DNA of 26,241 nucleotides from Mariniphaga sp964624645 (GTDB lineage Bacteria; Bacteroidota; Bacteroidia; Bacteroidales; Prolixibacteraceae). The stretch covers positions 1-26,241 of the forward strand of contig CAZVAD010000023.1 of NCBI GenBank assembly GCA_964624645.1, in the 5' to 3' direction. Below, piece after piece: positions 16,236-24,511 of this stretch. Numbering within the stretch: the stretch's first letter is position 1; every line of letters begins with the position of its first letter. Position numbers and translations under genes: made by a program. Under the pieces are notes generated by a model. It was not told where the DNA came from, ran no database searches, and saw nothing but the letters and a program-made list of their open reading frames with translations.

Positions 16236-16934
16236 TCATGCCCCGGTTTCGCCTGAATATTTCCGGTAAAGATCGGGGCGCAGTTTTTTTGTCCGTTCAA
16301 CCGCCTGCTGATGCTTCCAGTCATCAATGAGCCTGTCGTTTCCGCTCAGCAAAATCTCCGGAACTTTCATGCCTTTATACTCAGCGGGACGGGTATAAAC
16401 CGGCGGACTGAGCAGATTATCCTGAAAAGAATCCGTCAGCGCCGAAGTTTCATCAGAAATTACGCCGGGCAACAGGCGCACAATGCTGTCGGTTATGACC
16501 GCCGCAGCCAGCTCACCGCCGGTGAGCACATAATCGCCGATTGAAATTTCACGGGTAATGAAGACATCGCGCACCCGCTGATCCACCCCTTTGTAGTGCC
16601 CGCAAAGAATGATGATGTTTTTTTTCAGCGAAAGGATATTGGCTTCCCTTTGGTTAAACAGGCTGCCATCGGGCGTGGTGAAAATAATTTCGTCGTAATC
16701 CCGCTCGCTTTTCAGCGTTTCAATGGCTTTTTCAATGGGCTGGACAGCCATCACCATTCCGGCACCTTTACCAAAAGAGTAGTCATCCACCTTCCGGTGC
16801 TTGTCCGTTGAAAAATCACGAAGATTGTGCACGTGAATTTCAACCAGTCCCTTTTCCCGGGCGCGTTTCACAATGGAATGATTCAGCGGCCCTTCCAGAA
16901 TTTCGGGCAAAACCGTGATAATATCAATTCGCAT
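16236..16934 (-). CDS. trmD: tRNA (guanine-N1)-methyltransferase TrmD
   Basis: 232 residues starting MRIDIITVLPEILEGPLNHS. TrmD methylates G37 next to the anticodon using S-adenosylmethionine and prevents +1 frameshifting. The SPOUT trefoil-knot motifs are visible: FGKGAGMVMAVQPI, ILCGHYKGVDQRV and ISIGDYVLTGGELAA; the first is usually GGGAGMVM, with a Lys here. Length is normal. ATG 16934 is preferred over an in-frame ATG at 16952, because the family start is MRIDI and the upstream codons overlap a -7 promoter motif. It lies 48 bases downstream of the sirtuin gene on the same strand and is convergent with the AddB-like gene. It is not linked to rpsP/rplS as in many other phyla, which is normal for Bacteroidota. 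Identification is certain. Confidence 0.97.
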   Translation of the reverse strand: MRIDIITVLPEILEGPLNHSIVKRAREKGLVEIHVHNLRDFSTDKHRKVDDYSFGKGAGMVMAVQPIEKAIETLKSERDYDEIIFTTPDGSLFNQREANILSLKKNIIILCGHYKGVDQRVRDVFITREISIGDYVLTGGELAAAVITDSIVRLLPGVISDETSALTDSFQDNLLSPPVYTRPAEYKGMKVPEILLSGNDRLIDDWKHQQAVERTKKLRPDLYRKYSGETGA

Positions 16935-16949
16935 AAAAAATATTTTTCT

Positions 16950-16957
16950 CAAAAATA
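16950..16957 (-). promoter_or_regulatory. Putative -7 element for trmD
   Basis: On the minus strand the bases read TATTTTTG, matching TAnnTTTG, 15 bases before the trmD ATG at 16934. No TTTG at -33 was found. If used, the leader would be under ten bases. Confidence 0.35.
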
Positions 16958-16982
16958 CTCTTTTTATGCCGGAACAGGAATT

Positions 16983-17738
16983 TTACAGATAAAGCAACCT
17001 GCCGATTTCCCGCATCGCCGCTGTGGCTGTTCCCTGAATGAAAACATCTGTGATTTCCCGGGTAAAATGCGTCTCTTCAATGTTGATTTCAACGATTTTA
17101 GCGCCTGATTTTTTGGCAACTGCCGGAATGTCGGCTGCCGGCAAAACTTCCGCATTTGTACCGATAATCAGCAGTAAATCACATTTTTCAGCTTCAGCAA
17201 ACGCACGTTTTTTTGCAGTTTCGGGAATCGGTTCATTGAAAAAAACCATTTCGGGTTTCAGTACTCTTTTGCAGATAAAACAGGTTGGCGGCAGAAAATT
17301 CAAATCGGCAAAACTCATGTCGAACTCTGTTCCGCAGCCGGTACAAACCAATTGTTTATAAGTTCCGTGCAGTTCAACCACATTCCGGCTGCCGGCTTCC
17401 TGATGCAGGTGGTCAATATTCTGAGTGATTACCGACTCGATAAAACTCCGCTTTTCCATTTTTGCCAAAACCCGGTGGGCAGGATTCGGTTTTACATCAC
17501 GCAGGGCATCGTAGAAAAACTCCTTGATTTTTGTCCACGACTGCAACGGCATTTTCCTGAAATACCCGATATCCAGAAAAATCGGGTCCACCTTGTTCCA
17601 AAGGCCATTTTCGCCCCGGAACGGGAGAATTCCGCTTTCAACGGAAATTCCTGCACCGGTAAAGGCAACTGCATACCTTGCTTTCCGGATAAGTGCAGCG
17701 GCAATATCTGTTTTTTCAGGGTCAACCATCCGTGTCAT
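16983..17738 (-). CDS. Sirtuin (SIR2 family) NAD-dependent protein deacylase
   Basis: About 251 residues. Sirtuin hallmarks are present: the NAD-binding GAGISVESGILPFRGENGLW, ITQNIDHLHQEAG, the catalytic His in VELHGTYKQLVC, the zinc site CTGC and CFIC, and the cofactor segment LLIIGTNAEVLPAADIP. The usual GExxP is FNEPIP here. The enzyme removes acetyl or longer acyl groups from lysines using NAD+. Bacterial CobB reactivates acetylated acetyl-CoA synthetase. It lies directly downstream of a Pat-type acetyltransferase fusion and about 4.5 kb from acs, which makes Acs the first substrate to suspect. Possible starts are ATG 17738 and ATG 17729; an in-frame TTG at 17744 touches the hairpin. The strong hairpin before it implies its level is set apart from that of pat. 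Confidence 0.95.
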   Translation of the reverse strand: MTRMVDPEKTDIAAALIRKARYAVAFTGAGISVESGILPFRGENGLWNKVDPIFLDIGYFRKMPLQSWTKIKEFFYDALRDVKPNPAHRVLAKMEKRSFIESVITQNIDHLHQEAGSRNVVELHGTYKQLVCTGCGTEFDMSFADLNFLPPTCFICKRVLKPEMVFFNEPIPETAKKRAFAEAEKCDLLLIIGTNAEVLPAADIPAVAKKSGAKIVEINIEETHFTREITDVFIQGTATAAMREIGRLLYL

Positions 17739-17743
17739 TATCA

Positions 17744-17781
17744 AAAATTCCCGGCAAAGTAAATCAACTGCCGGGAATTTT
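17744..17781 (-). terminator. Strong hairpin with T-tract between the Pat-type gene and the sirtuin gene
   Basis: A perfect 12-bp stem, AAAATTCCCGGC (17744-17755) with GCCGGGAATTTT (17770-17781), encloses a 14-base loop. On the minus strand the stem runs into TTTTTG, as in an intrinsic terminator. It begins 10 bases after the stop codon of the Pat-type gene and ends 5 bases before the likely sirtuin ATG at 17738. The loop contains TTACTTTG, one base off the TAnnTTTG promoter motif. Confidence 0.8.
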
Positions 17782-17791
17782 CAATGATTTC

Positions 17792-20485
17792 CTATTCTTC
17801 TTCCTGAATGTCCTTTCTTACAGAAACGCTTGAATCTTCATTGAACTTCATTTTGAAATTCAGCCTCCTGAATACCGAAATCATGGCTTTGTTCTCTTTT
17901 GTGGTTTCGGCAGCCAGCGTCTTAACCCCTTTTGACTTAGCTATTTCCATACAGTATTTGGTCAGAATGTAGCCCAGTTCCTTTTTCTGCCATTCGTCTG
18001 TAATCAATATGGCATATTCCATAACCTCCACATCCGGGTCGCCAATCAGCCGCCCTACTCCAACCAGTTTTTTAACCCCATCCTCCTCATATTTTGCAAC
18101 AATGGCAATTTCCCGGTCATAGTCTATGAAGCAGAATTTGGAAGCCACCTCATGGGAATTGTAATAGAAATCATAACGAAAACGGTGATAAATGGATTCT
18201 TTCGAGCAGTTGGAAAGCATTTCCCTCCAGAGCGGCTCATCTTCCGGCTTGATAGGCCTCAGCAGGATTTCCTTTCCGTCTTTCAGGGTGACGTTCTTGA
18301 TCAGGCTTTCCGGGTAAGGCCTTAAAATCAGGTGAGAATATTCCCGCACCGGATTTTTCATAATTTCCTCATCCACAACAATCCGTGCATCGAGTGCAAT
18401 TACATCGGTCTCCGTAACAATCAGCGGATTGATATCAAGCTCCAGAATTTCAGGATAATCGGCTGCCAGATAGGACATGCGGATAAGCACTTCAATGAGT
18501 TTATCCACGTTTTTGGCAGGATCGCCGCGCCATCCGGTGAGCAACGGATAGATTTTCAGGGATTCCAGCATTTGTCTTGCCAGCTTTTCATTCAGCGGCG
18601 GAAACTCCAGCCGGCTGTCTTTGAACAGTTCAGCGGTGGTGCCGCCCATGCCCGCCAGCATAACCGTGCCGAAGGCAGGGTCTTTCTTGATTCCGACAAT
18701 CAGCTCCACAGCACCCTTGGTGTCCACCATTTTCTGAATGGTTACGCCATCAATCCGGGCGTCCGGTTGTCTGGCAGAAACCATTTTAATCATGCTGCTG
18801 TATGCCGCGCGAACCATCTCCTCATCCTTGAGATTGAGAATCACGCCGCCAACGTCCGATTTATGGGTAATATCGGGGGAATAAATTTTCATCACCACCG
18901 GATAGCCTTTCTCCTCCGCAACCCGGACGGCTTCGTCTGCTGTGGCAGCAGCCTGCGGATGCGTTGTGTCTATCCCGTAGTCATTGACAAGCATTTTGGA
19001 ATCGTCTTCATTCAGAATCCGTGCTTTCGGGAAAATATCCTTCAAATATTTTTCACGAAGTTCATTCCGGTCATACTGAAATGAAACCGGCACTTCCCTT
19101 GGCGTTTCATAAAGCATATCCAGATTCCTGGAATAATCGGCAATTGTCATAAACGCCTTAATGGCCTGTTCGAGATAGGGGAAACTTGAAATTCCGGCAT
19201 TATTGAAAACCTGAATGCCTTCGCGCATACTGGCGCCGCCCATCCATGAAGTCATAATCGTTTTGGTTGTGTTGGCTGCAAGCTCTGCAATGGCTTCAGC
19301 AATCGCAGTGGGGGCAGTCATTGCCTGCGGTGTGAGCAGCACCAGCACAGCATCCACATTTTCATCCTCAAGAACAATTTTTGTAGCTGTTGAAAACCTT
19401 TCGGGGGTGGCATCCCCAAGCACATCCACCGGATTTCCGCGCGACCAGAATGGCGGGAGGTAATCGTTCAACTGTTTCATGGTTTCATCGGAAAGCTTCA
19501 CCAGTTTTCCGCCCAATGAAATCAGGGAGTCGGTAGCCATAACCCCCGGCCCGCCGGCGTTGGTAATGATTGCCAGCCGGTTTCCCTTGGGTATCCGCTT
19601 GCGTCCGACCAGATCAGTAAAATCGAATATATTTCCAAAATCAAATACCCGTGCCAGACCGGCTCTGCGAAAAACGGCGTCGTAGATGGAATCTTCCGAA
19701 GCCATTGCCCCGGTGTGGGAAGCTGCTGCCGCTGCCGATTCGGGGAACCGTCCCGACTTATAGACAATAATCGGTTTTTCGCGCGAAAAAGCCCTTGCTG
19801 CCGACATGAATGTCCGCGCCTGGGATAAAAACTCCACGTAGAGCACGATGGATTTTGTGTTGGGATCCTGTCCGAAGTAGTCGATCAGGTCGCCAAAATT
19901 CACATCCATGGTGTTACCAATGGAAACGAAATAGGAAAATCCGATTTTCGATTCATAAGCCCAGTCGAGCACCGAAGTGCAAAGTGCCCCCGATTGCGAA
20001 ATAAAGGCAACATGGCCCTTTTCAGGCATTCCGTTTGCAAAACTGACGTTCATGTTCTGCCCCGGAACCAAAATGCCCAGACAGTTCGGCCCGATAATCC
20101 GCATATCCGGGAACTTTGCCTTTTCTGCCAGCAACTGCGCTTCCAGCGCCTTCCCCTCTTCGCCGGCTTCCTTGAATCCCGCTGACATGATGATTATCCC
20201 GTGGATACCTGCCTCGCCGCATTCGCGCACAATCTGGGGTACAGTTCTGGCAGCCGTCATAATCACTGCCAGGTCCGGCGTTTTGGGCAAACTTTTCACG
20301 TTGGGATAGCAGGGGATTCCAAAAACTGCCTCGCGTTTGGGATTTACCGGATATACTACGCCGTTGTAGCCGCCACCAACCAGATTCCGAAGGGTTATCC
20401 CCCCAACGCTGTCAGGGTTATTTGAAACACCGATCAGAGCTATTCGCTTCGGTTTGAAAATACTGTCTAATTTTTTAATCGCCAT
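17792..20485 (-). CDS. Fused ADP-forming acyl-CoA synthetase / GNAT acetyltransferase (Pat type)
   Basis: 897 residues. Residues 1-130 form a CoA-binding Rossmann domain (RIALIGVSNNPDSVGG), 150-290 a succinyl-CoA-ligase-like domain, 480-710 an ATP-grasp domain ending ELDINPLIV, and 735-897 a GNAT domain (LLRPIKPEDEPLWREML). The phosphorelay histidines of ADP-forming acetyl-CoA synthetases appear intact: His257 in SHTGA and His541 in THKSDVGGV. Salmonella Pat has the same architecture but is reported to lack the catalytic His, so this protein may both make acetyl-CoA/ATP and acetylate proteins. The GNAT pyrophosphate loop reads QKKELG, weaker than Q/RxxGxG. Downstream lies a sirtuin; acs is on the same strand beyond an inverted flavoprotein gene. 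Architecture is firm; which activities remain is open. Confidence 0.92.
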   Translation of the reverse strand: MAIKKLDSIFKPKRIALIGVSNNPDSVGGITLRNLVGGGYNGVVYPVNPKREAVFGIPCYPNVKSLPKTPDLAVIMTAARTVPQIVRECGEAGIHGIIIMSAGFKEAGEEGKALEAQLLAEKAKFPDMRIIGPNCLGILVPGQNMNVSFANGMPEKGHVAFISQSGALCTSVLDWAYESKIGFSYFVSIGNTMDVNFGDLIDYFGQDPNTKSIVLYVEFLSQARTFMSAARAFSREKPIIVYKSGRFPESAAAAASHTGAMASEDSIYDAVFRRAGLARVFDFGNIFDFTDLVGRKRIPKGNRLAIITNAGGPGVMATDSLISLGGKLVKLSDETMKQLNDYLPPFWSRGNPVDVLGDATPERFSTATKIVLEDENVDAVLVLLTPQAMTAPTAIAEAIAELAANTTKTIMTSWMGGASMREGIQVFNNAGISSFPYLEQAIKAFMTIADYSRNLDMLYETPREVPVSFQYDRNELREKYLKDIFPKARILNEDDSKMLVNDYGIDTTHPQAAATADEAVRVAEEKGYPVVMKIYSPDITHKSDVGGVILNLKDEEMVRAAYSSMIKMVSARQPDARIDGVTIQKMVDTKGAVELIVGIKKDPAFGTVMLAGMGGTTAELFKDSRLEFPPLNEKLARQMLESLKIYPLLTGWRGDPAKNVDKLIEVLIRMSYLAADYPEILELDINPLIVTETDVIALDARIVVDEEIMKNPVREYSHLILRPYPESLIKNVTLKDGKEILLRPIKPEDEPLWREMLSNCSKESIYHRFRYDFYYNSHEVASKFCFIDYDREIAIVAKYEEDGVKKLVGVGRLIGDPDVEVMEYAILITDEWQKKELGYILTKYCMEIAKSKGVKTLAAETTKENKAMISVFRRLNFKMKFNEDSSVSVRKDIQEEE

Positions 20486-21107
20486 GTGTAAATATTTTTG
20501 GTTTTTATAATTATGTGAATTTTTAAACTTTCGTATAAATCAGTTTGAAATTGCCTATAAAAATCTAAAAAAAAAGTGAATTTTCAAAATTTAAAATCTC
20601 CTTTCAAAAATATTGCAGATGCAGAAAAACCTGCCAATATTCAGACTGCTATATCATTTGCCCTTCAGAAAACCCGGAAAAGCATGTTTTTAAACAACCA
20701 TTAAATATTTTATCAATCTCCGGCAACAGTTAAAATTTTATTCACTTATGTTCAAAATAAACAAAATGAGTTATCCGGCTTCGTCAGTACAGGAAGAAAG
20801 AAAATACCTTTTGGCCCGGCGTTACAAGTAAGCGTAGAAACGACCGCCAGCAAAACAAGCGAAAGGTTCAATTGTTAAATATTAACCGATAAAGTAAACA
20901 GTATGGGAAATAAAGACTCCGGGTTATTGATTTTAAGTGCGTTCAGACATATTGGCGCTGTTGCACGGCATTGCAAGAAAAATTAAATATGGATTGTTAC
21001 AATGACTATAAATAATAAAATCTGTCAGAAATAGCAAAGCAGAATAAAGATGAACCAACAAAACCCGTCACCGGAACTTTTTTAAACAAACACAAAAAGA
21101 ATAAAAA
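20486..21107. other. 622-base intergenic region before the LLM flavoprotein gene
   Basis: The region is AT-rich near both ends with a somewhat GC-richer patch at about 20770-20880. I find only very short open frames (27 codons at 20748 and at 20903), without homology I recognise. On the minus strand TATTTTTG (20612-20605) matches a -7 element and could serve the Pat-type gene with a leader of about 110 bases. No repeat, transposase remnant or tRNA was recognised. Confidence 0.3.
20605..20612 (-). promoter_or_regulatory. Possible -7 element for the Pat-type gene
   Basis: TATTTTTG on the minus strand matches TAnnTTTG, 119 bases before the ATG at 20485. The -33 region has only ATTGG at a poor distance, so this is a weak call. 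Confidence 0.25.
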
Positions 21108-22127
21108 ATGAAAAAAATAGGATTTTTATCATTCGGACATTGGGGCAGTCACCCTTCATATGAAACCCGTTCGGCAGGCGATGCCCTGCTTCAGGCGATA
21201 GATCTGGCGGTTGCGGCAGAAGAAATTGGTATAGACGGCGCTTATTTCCGGGTGCATCATTTTGCCGCTCAGTTAGGGTCGCCCTTTCCTTTGCTTTCGG
21301 CCATCGGCGCTAAAACCAATAAAATTGAAATTGGAACGGGGGTGATTGACATGCGTTATGAAAATCCGCTATACATGGCGGAAAATGCGGGCGCTGCCGA
21401 TTTAATTTCAGGAGGGCGTTTGCAGTTGGGCATCAGCCGGGGTTCACCGGAACAGGTAATTGACGGTTGGCGTTATTTTGGCTACGAACCCGATGAAGGC
21501 GAGTATGATTCGGGCATGGCAAGGCGCAGGGCCTTAGTGTTTTTAGATAAATTAAATGGTGTTGGTTTTGCCCAACCCAATCCCAATCCCATGTTCCCAA
21601 ATCCACCGGGATTATTGCGATTGGAACCTTATTCCGAAGGATTGCGCGAGCGGATATGGTGGGGTTCAGGCTCAAACTCCACAGCCGTATGGGCGGCAGA
21701 GAATGGCATGAATCTTCAGAGTTCCACTTTAAAAGATGATGAAAGCGATAAACCTTTTCATGTACAGCAGGCGGAGCAAATCAGATTATACAAGGAAGCC
21801 TGGAAAAACGCCGGACACAAGCGTGAGCCTAGGGTTTCCGTGAGTCGTTCCATCTTTGCCCTGGTCAATGAAACCGATCATTATTATTTTGGCCATGAAG
21901 CCAACCGAGGCGATCAGGTGGGATTTATTGACAATAAACGTTCTATTTTCGGAAGAAGCTACGCCGCCGAACCGGATGAACTCATCAAGCAACTGAAACA
22001 GGATGAAGCCATTCAGGAAGCGGACACCTTGCTTTTGACCATCCCGAGCACGCTGGGCGTTGACTACAATATACACGTACTCTCAGCCATTCTGGAGCAT
22101 GTGGCTCCTGCATTGGGCTGGCGTTGA
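21108..22127 (+). CDS. LLM class flavin-dependent oxidoreductase (luciferase-like)
   Basis: 339 residues with a bacterial-luciferase-like TIM-barrel. KKIGFLSFGHWG forms the first strand, followed by GAYFRVHHFAAQLGSPFPLL, IEIGTGVIDMRYENPLYMAE and GRLQLGISRGSPEQV, all standard for the superfamily, which uses FMN (or F420) to oxidise diverse substrates. The C-terminal part ends VDYNIHVLSAILEHVAPALGWR. From memory this exact subgroup, about 340 residues and very well conserved, is common in Proteobacteria and Actinobacteria, so recent acquisition is possible. It stands alone, opposite in direction to pat and acs on either side, with 622 bases of non-coding DNA ahead and an A-rich stretch before its ATG. 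Substrate unknown. Confidence 0.9.
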   Translation: MKKIGFLSFGHWGSHPSYETRSAGDALLQAIDLAVAAEEIGIDGAYFRVHHFAAQLGSPFPLLSAIGAKTNKIEIGTGVIDMRYENPLYMAENAGAADLISGGRLQLGISRGSPEQVIDGWRYFGYEPDEGEYDSGMARRRALVFLDKLNGVGFAQPNPNPMFPNPPGLLRLEPYSEGLRERIWWGSGSNSTAVWAAENGMNLQSSTLKDDESDKPFHVQQAEQIRLYKEAWKNAGHKREPRVSVSRSIFALVNETDHYYFGHEANRGDQVGFIDNKRSIFGRSYAAEPDELIKQLKQDEAIQEADTLLLTIPSTLGVDYNIHVLSAILEHVAPALGWR

Positions 22128-22204
22128 ATATTCCCCACAGACAGGGTTTACGGATAAAAAAATGATGGAATGAATGGAGTAATACCTCTTAAAAAGCTCG
22201 GTCT

Positions 22205-22223
22205 GTCCGTAGGTTATACGGAC
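22205..22223. repeat. Small hairpin between convergent LLM and acs genes
   Basis: GTCCGTA (22205-22211) and TACGGAC (22217-22223) form a perfect 7-bp stem with a 5-base loop, in the 125-base gap where the LLM and acs genes converge. No T-run follows on either strand, so a terminator role is possible but weak. Confidence 0.4.
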
Positions 22224-22252
22224 AAATGCCTCCATTACGCCAAGCTGTTTAT

Positions 22253-24178
22253 TTACCGCTTCACGGCGACTTTTGCGCCTTCAATGATTTCATCAACCAC
22301 CCCCGGGTCGAGCAGCGTTGACGTGTCGCCAAGATTGGTGGCATCTCCCTCGCCGATTTTTCGCAGGATTCTGCGCATGATTTTTCCCGAGCGGGTTTTG
22401 GGCAGACCGTTGACAATCTGTATTTTATCGGGTTTTGCAATGGGCCCTATGAATTTATTCACAGTCTCCCGGATCTCCTCTTCAATGTTTTTCAGTTCAC
22501 CGGAGGTGAGGTCTTCACAAATCACATAAGCATAAATTCCCGAGCCTTTAATGTCGTGAGGGTAGCCCACCACGGCAGACTCAATCACTTTGGGGTGCTG
22601 GTTGATGGCGTCTTCAATTTCAGCGGTCCCGATGCGATGCCCGGAAACGTTGATTACGTCATCAATCCTCCCGATAATGCGGTAGTAGCCCTCTTCATCG
22701 CGCTTGGCGCCATCGCCGGTTAAATACAAACCCCGGTAGGAAGCAAAATAGGTCTGATAGCAACGCTGATGGTCGCCATAGGTGGTTCGCAGCATTCCGG
22801 GCCAGGGAAATTTAATGCACAAAATTCCTTCAACGCCGTTTCCTTTCAGCTCTTCCCCTTCAGGACTGACCAGAACGGGCTGAATACCCGGCAGGGGCAG
22901 AGTGGCATAGGTTGGTTTTGTGGGCGTGATTCCGGCAAGCGGACTGATCATAATTCCGCCGTTCTCGGTCTGCCACCAGGTATCAACCACCGGGCGCAGC
23001 CCCTTGCCCACCACATCGTGATACCAGCGCCAGGCTTCTTCATTGATGGGTTCACCTACAGAGCCAAGCACTTTCAGGGAGCTTAAATCGTGTGAAGTCA
23101 CCCAGTTGTCGCCCTGGGCGATGAGCGCCCGGATTGCAGTGGGCGCAGTATAGAAATGGGTAACTTTATATTTGTCCACAATGTCCCAAAACCTGCCGGC
23201 ATCGGGCCAGGTGGGAATCCCTTCAAACATGATGGAAGTTGCCCCGGCGAGCAGAGGCCCGTAAACAATGTAGGAATGCCCTGTAACCCAGCCGATATCG
23301 GCAGTGCACCAGTAGATGTCGCCATCATCATACTGGAAAACATTCCGAAAGGTATATTCGGTAAAAACCATATACCCTGCCGTGGTGTGCACCACTCCTT
23401 TGGGTTTTCCGGTTGAGCCGGAGGTGTAAAGGATATACAGAAGGTCTTCGGCATCCATCACTTCAGCCTTATTTTCAGTATCAACCCCGGCAATGGCATC
23501 ATGCCACCAGATATCCCGGCCTTCCACCCAATGCAGCTCTGCTTCGTTTGTTCTTTGCAAAACAATCGCTTTCTCCACCGTGGGACACTTTTCCAGCGCT
23601 TCGTCGGCAATATTTTTCAGATGGATGGTTTTTGCACCCCGGAAAGCGCCATCGGAAGTGATCAGAAGCTTTGCCCCGGCATCCTGTATCCTGTCGGCAA
23701 GCGCAGTTGCAGAAAAACCGGCAAAAACGATGGAGTGAACCGCTCCGACTCTTGCGCAGGCCAGCATGGCCACTGCCAGCTCCGGCACCATCGGAAGATA
23801 AATAGCCACCCTGTCGCCGCGTTTTATTCCCAGCTTCAAAAGCGTGTTGGCAAATTGTTTCACCCGGTCAAAAAGCTCACCGTAGGTGAGTTTTATCTCT
23901 TTTTCATCCGGATTGTTGGGCTCCCAGATTATGGCAATCTGGTCTTTGCGCATGAACATATTGCGTTCAAAAATATTTTCAGTGATGTTCAGTTTTCCGT
24001 TGATGAACCACTTTATATCGGGAGCGCCCGCGCCTTCAAATTTCCAGTCGAGAACGCGATCCCACTTTTTATGCCAGTAATGACTGCCGGCAATACCTGC
24101 CCAAAACCCTTCCGGGTCGGCAACACTTTCGTTGTACTTTTGAAAATAATCAGACAAATTGGTTATTCTGTTTACCAT
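22253..24178 (-). CDS. acs: Acetyl-CoA synthetase, AMP-forming
   Basis: 641 residues, normal for Acs. It turns acetate, ATP and CoA into acetyl-CoA in the cytoplasm via acetyl-AMP. The adenylation P-loop YTSGSTGKPKG is at 251-261, the acetate-pocket tryptophan in DTWWQTENGG at about 401, and the hinge/adenosine motif in LTGDGAKRDEEGYYRIIGRIDDVINVSGHRIG. The C-terminal LPKTRSGKIMRR holds the catalytic Lys599 inside the PxxxxGK context recognised by Pat-type acetyltransferases, which switch off Acs by acetylation in other bacteria. A Pat-type GNAT fusion and a sirtuin lie downstream on the same strand, separated by the inverted LLM gene. It is divergent from the K+/H+ antiporter. No clear promoter motif was seen. 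Identification is certain; control by acetylation is inference. Confidence 0.98.
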   Translation of the reverse strand: MVNRITNLSDYFQKYNESVADPEGFWAGIAGSHYWHKKWDRVLDWKFEGAGAPDIKWFINGKLNITENIFERNMFMRKDQIAIIWEPNNPDEKEIKLTYGELFDRVKQFANTLLKLGIKRGDRVAIYLPMVPELAVAMLACARVGAVHSIVFAGFSATALADRIQDAGAKLLITSDGAFRGAKTIHLKNIADEALEKCPTVEKAIVLQRTNEAELHWVEGRDIWWHDAIAGVDTENKAEVMDAEDLLYILYTSGSTGKPKGVVHTTAGYMVFTEYTFRNVFQYDDGDIYWCTADIGWVTGHSYIVYGPLLAGATSIMFEGIPTWPDAGRFWDIVDKYKVTHFYTAPTAIRALIAQGDNWVTSHDLSSLKVLGSVGEPINEEAWRWYHDVVGKGLRPVVDTWWQTENGGIMISPLAGITPTKPTYATLPLPGIQPVLVSPEGEELKGNGVEGILCIKFPWPGMLRTTYGDHQRCYQTYFASYRGLYLTGDGAKRDEEGYYRIIGRIDDVINVSGHRIGTAEIEDAINQHPKVIESAVVGYPHDIKGSGIYAYVICEDLTSGELKNIEEEIRETVNKFIGPIAKPDKIQIVNGLPKTRSGKIMRRILRKIGEGDATNLGDTSTLLDPGVVDEIIEGAKVAVKR

Positions 24179-24511
24179 AGCTTGGAAATTTACGGGTGAA
24201 AAGACATGAAAATAAAACTCTTGATAAAATTCTTTTTTTTATAAACTGAATAAAAATAGAAAAGTTCATTAAGGCGCACTCTTTCAAAATTTATCAATCC
24301 CGGAAACCATTGTTCAGAGATTCATTATGTTCTGAAAAATTAAATTTTAGTTTGCCGACACAATTCATCCGTCTTTTATTCTCAAAATCCGAATCCATTC
24401 ATAATAAAACATAAAAATCATCTCCAAAAACAGATGCCGGAAGAATTATATTTTCCAAACTGACTATCTTTGTATGAATAAATTTTCAAAATGAAAAGTT
24501 GAGTTCAGCAA
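24179..24511. other. Divergent intergenic region between acs and the antiporter
   Basis: These 333 bases are AT-rich and contain no plausible gene. A weak inverted repeat, TTCAGA with TCTGAA around 24313-24336, and the antiporter -7 motif are the only structures noted. Promoters for both divergent genes must lie here. Confidence 0.3.
24465..24472 (+). promoter_or_regulatory. Putative -7 element of the antiporter gene
   Basis: TATCTTTG matches TAnnTTTG and ends 39 bases before the ATG at 24512. No TTTG is found at -33. Confidence 0.5.

Noticed and set aside
18332..19084. 250-codon plus-strand frame
   Set aside because: It is antisense to the ATP-grasp part of the Pat-type gene, with no domain signal.
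20748..20986. Two 27-codon frames in the intergenic region
   Set aside because: Too short, with no homology, promoter or conserved context that I can see.
22170..22529. 119-codon plus-strand frame after the LLM gene
   Set aside because: Most of it is antisense to the end of acs and its first part has no recognisable family.
23501..24199. 232-codon plus-strand frame
   Set aside because: Antisense shadow of acs.
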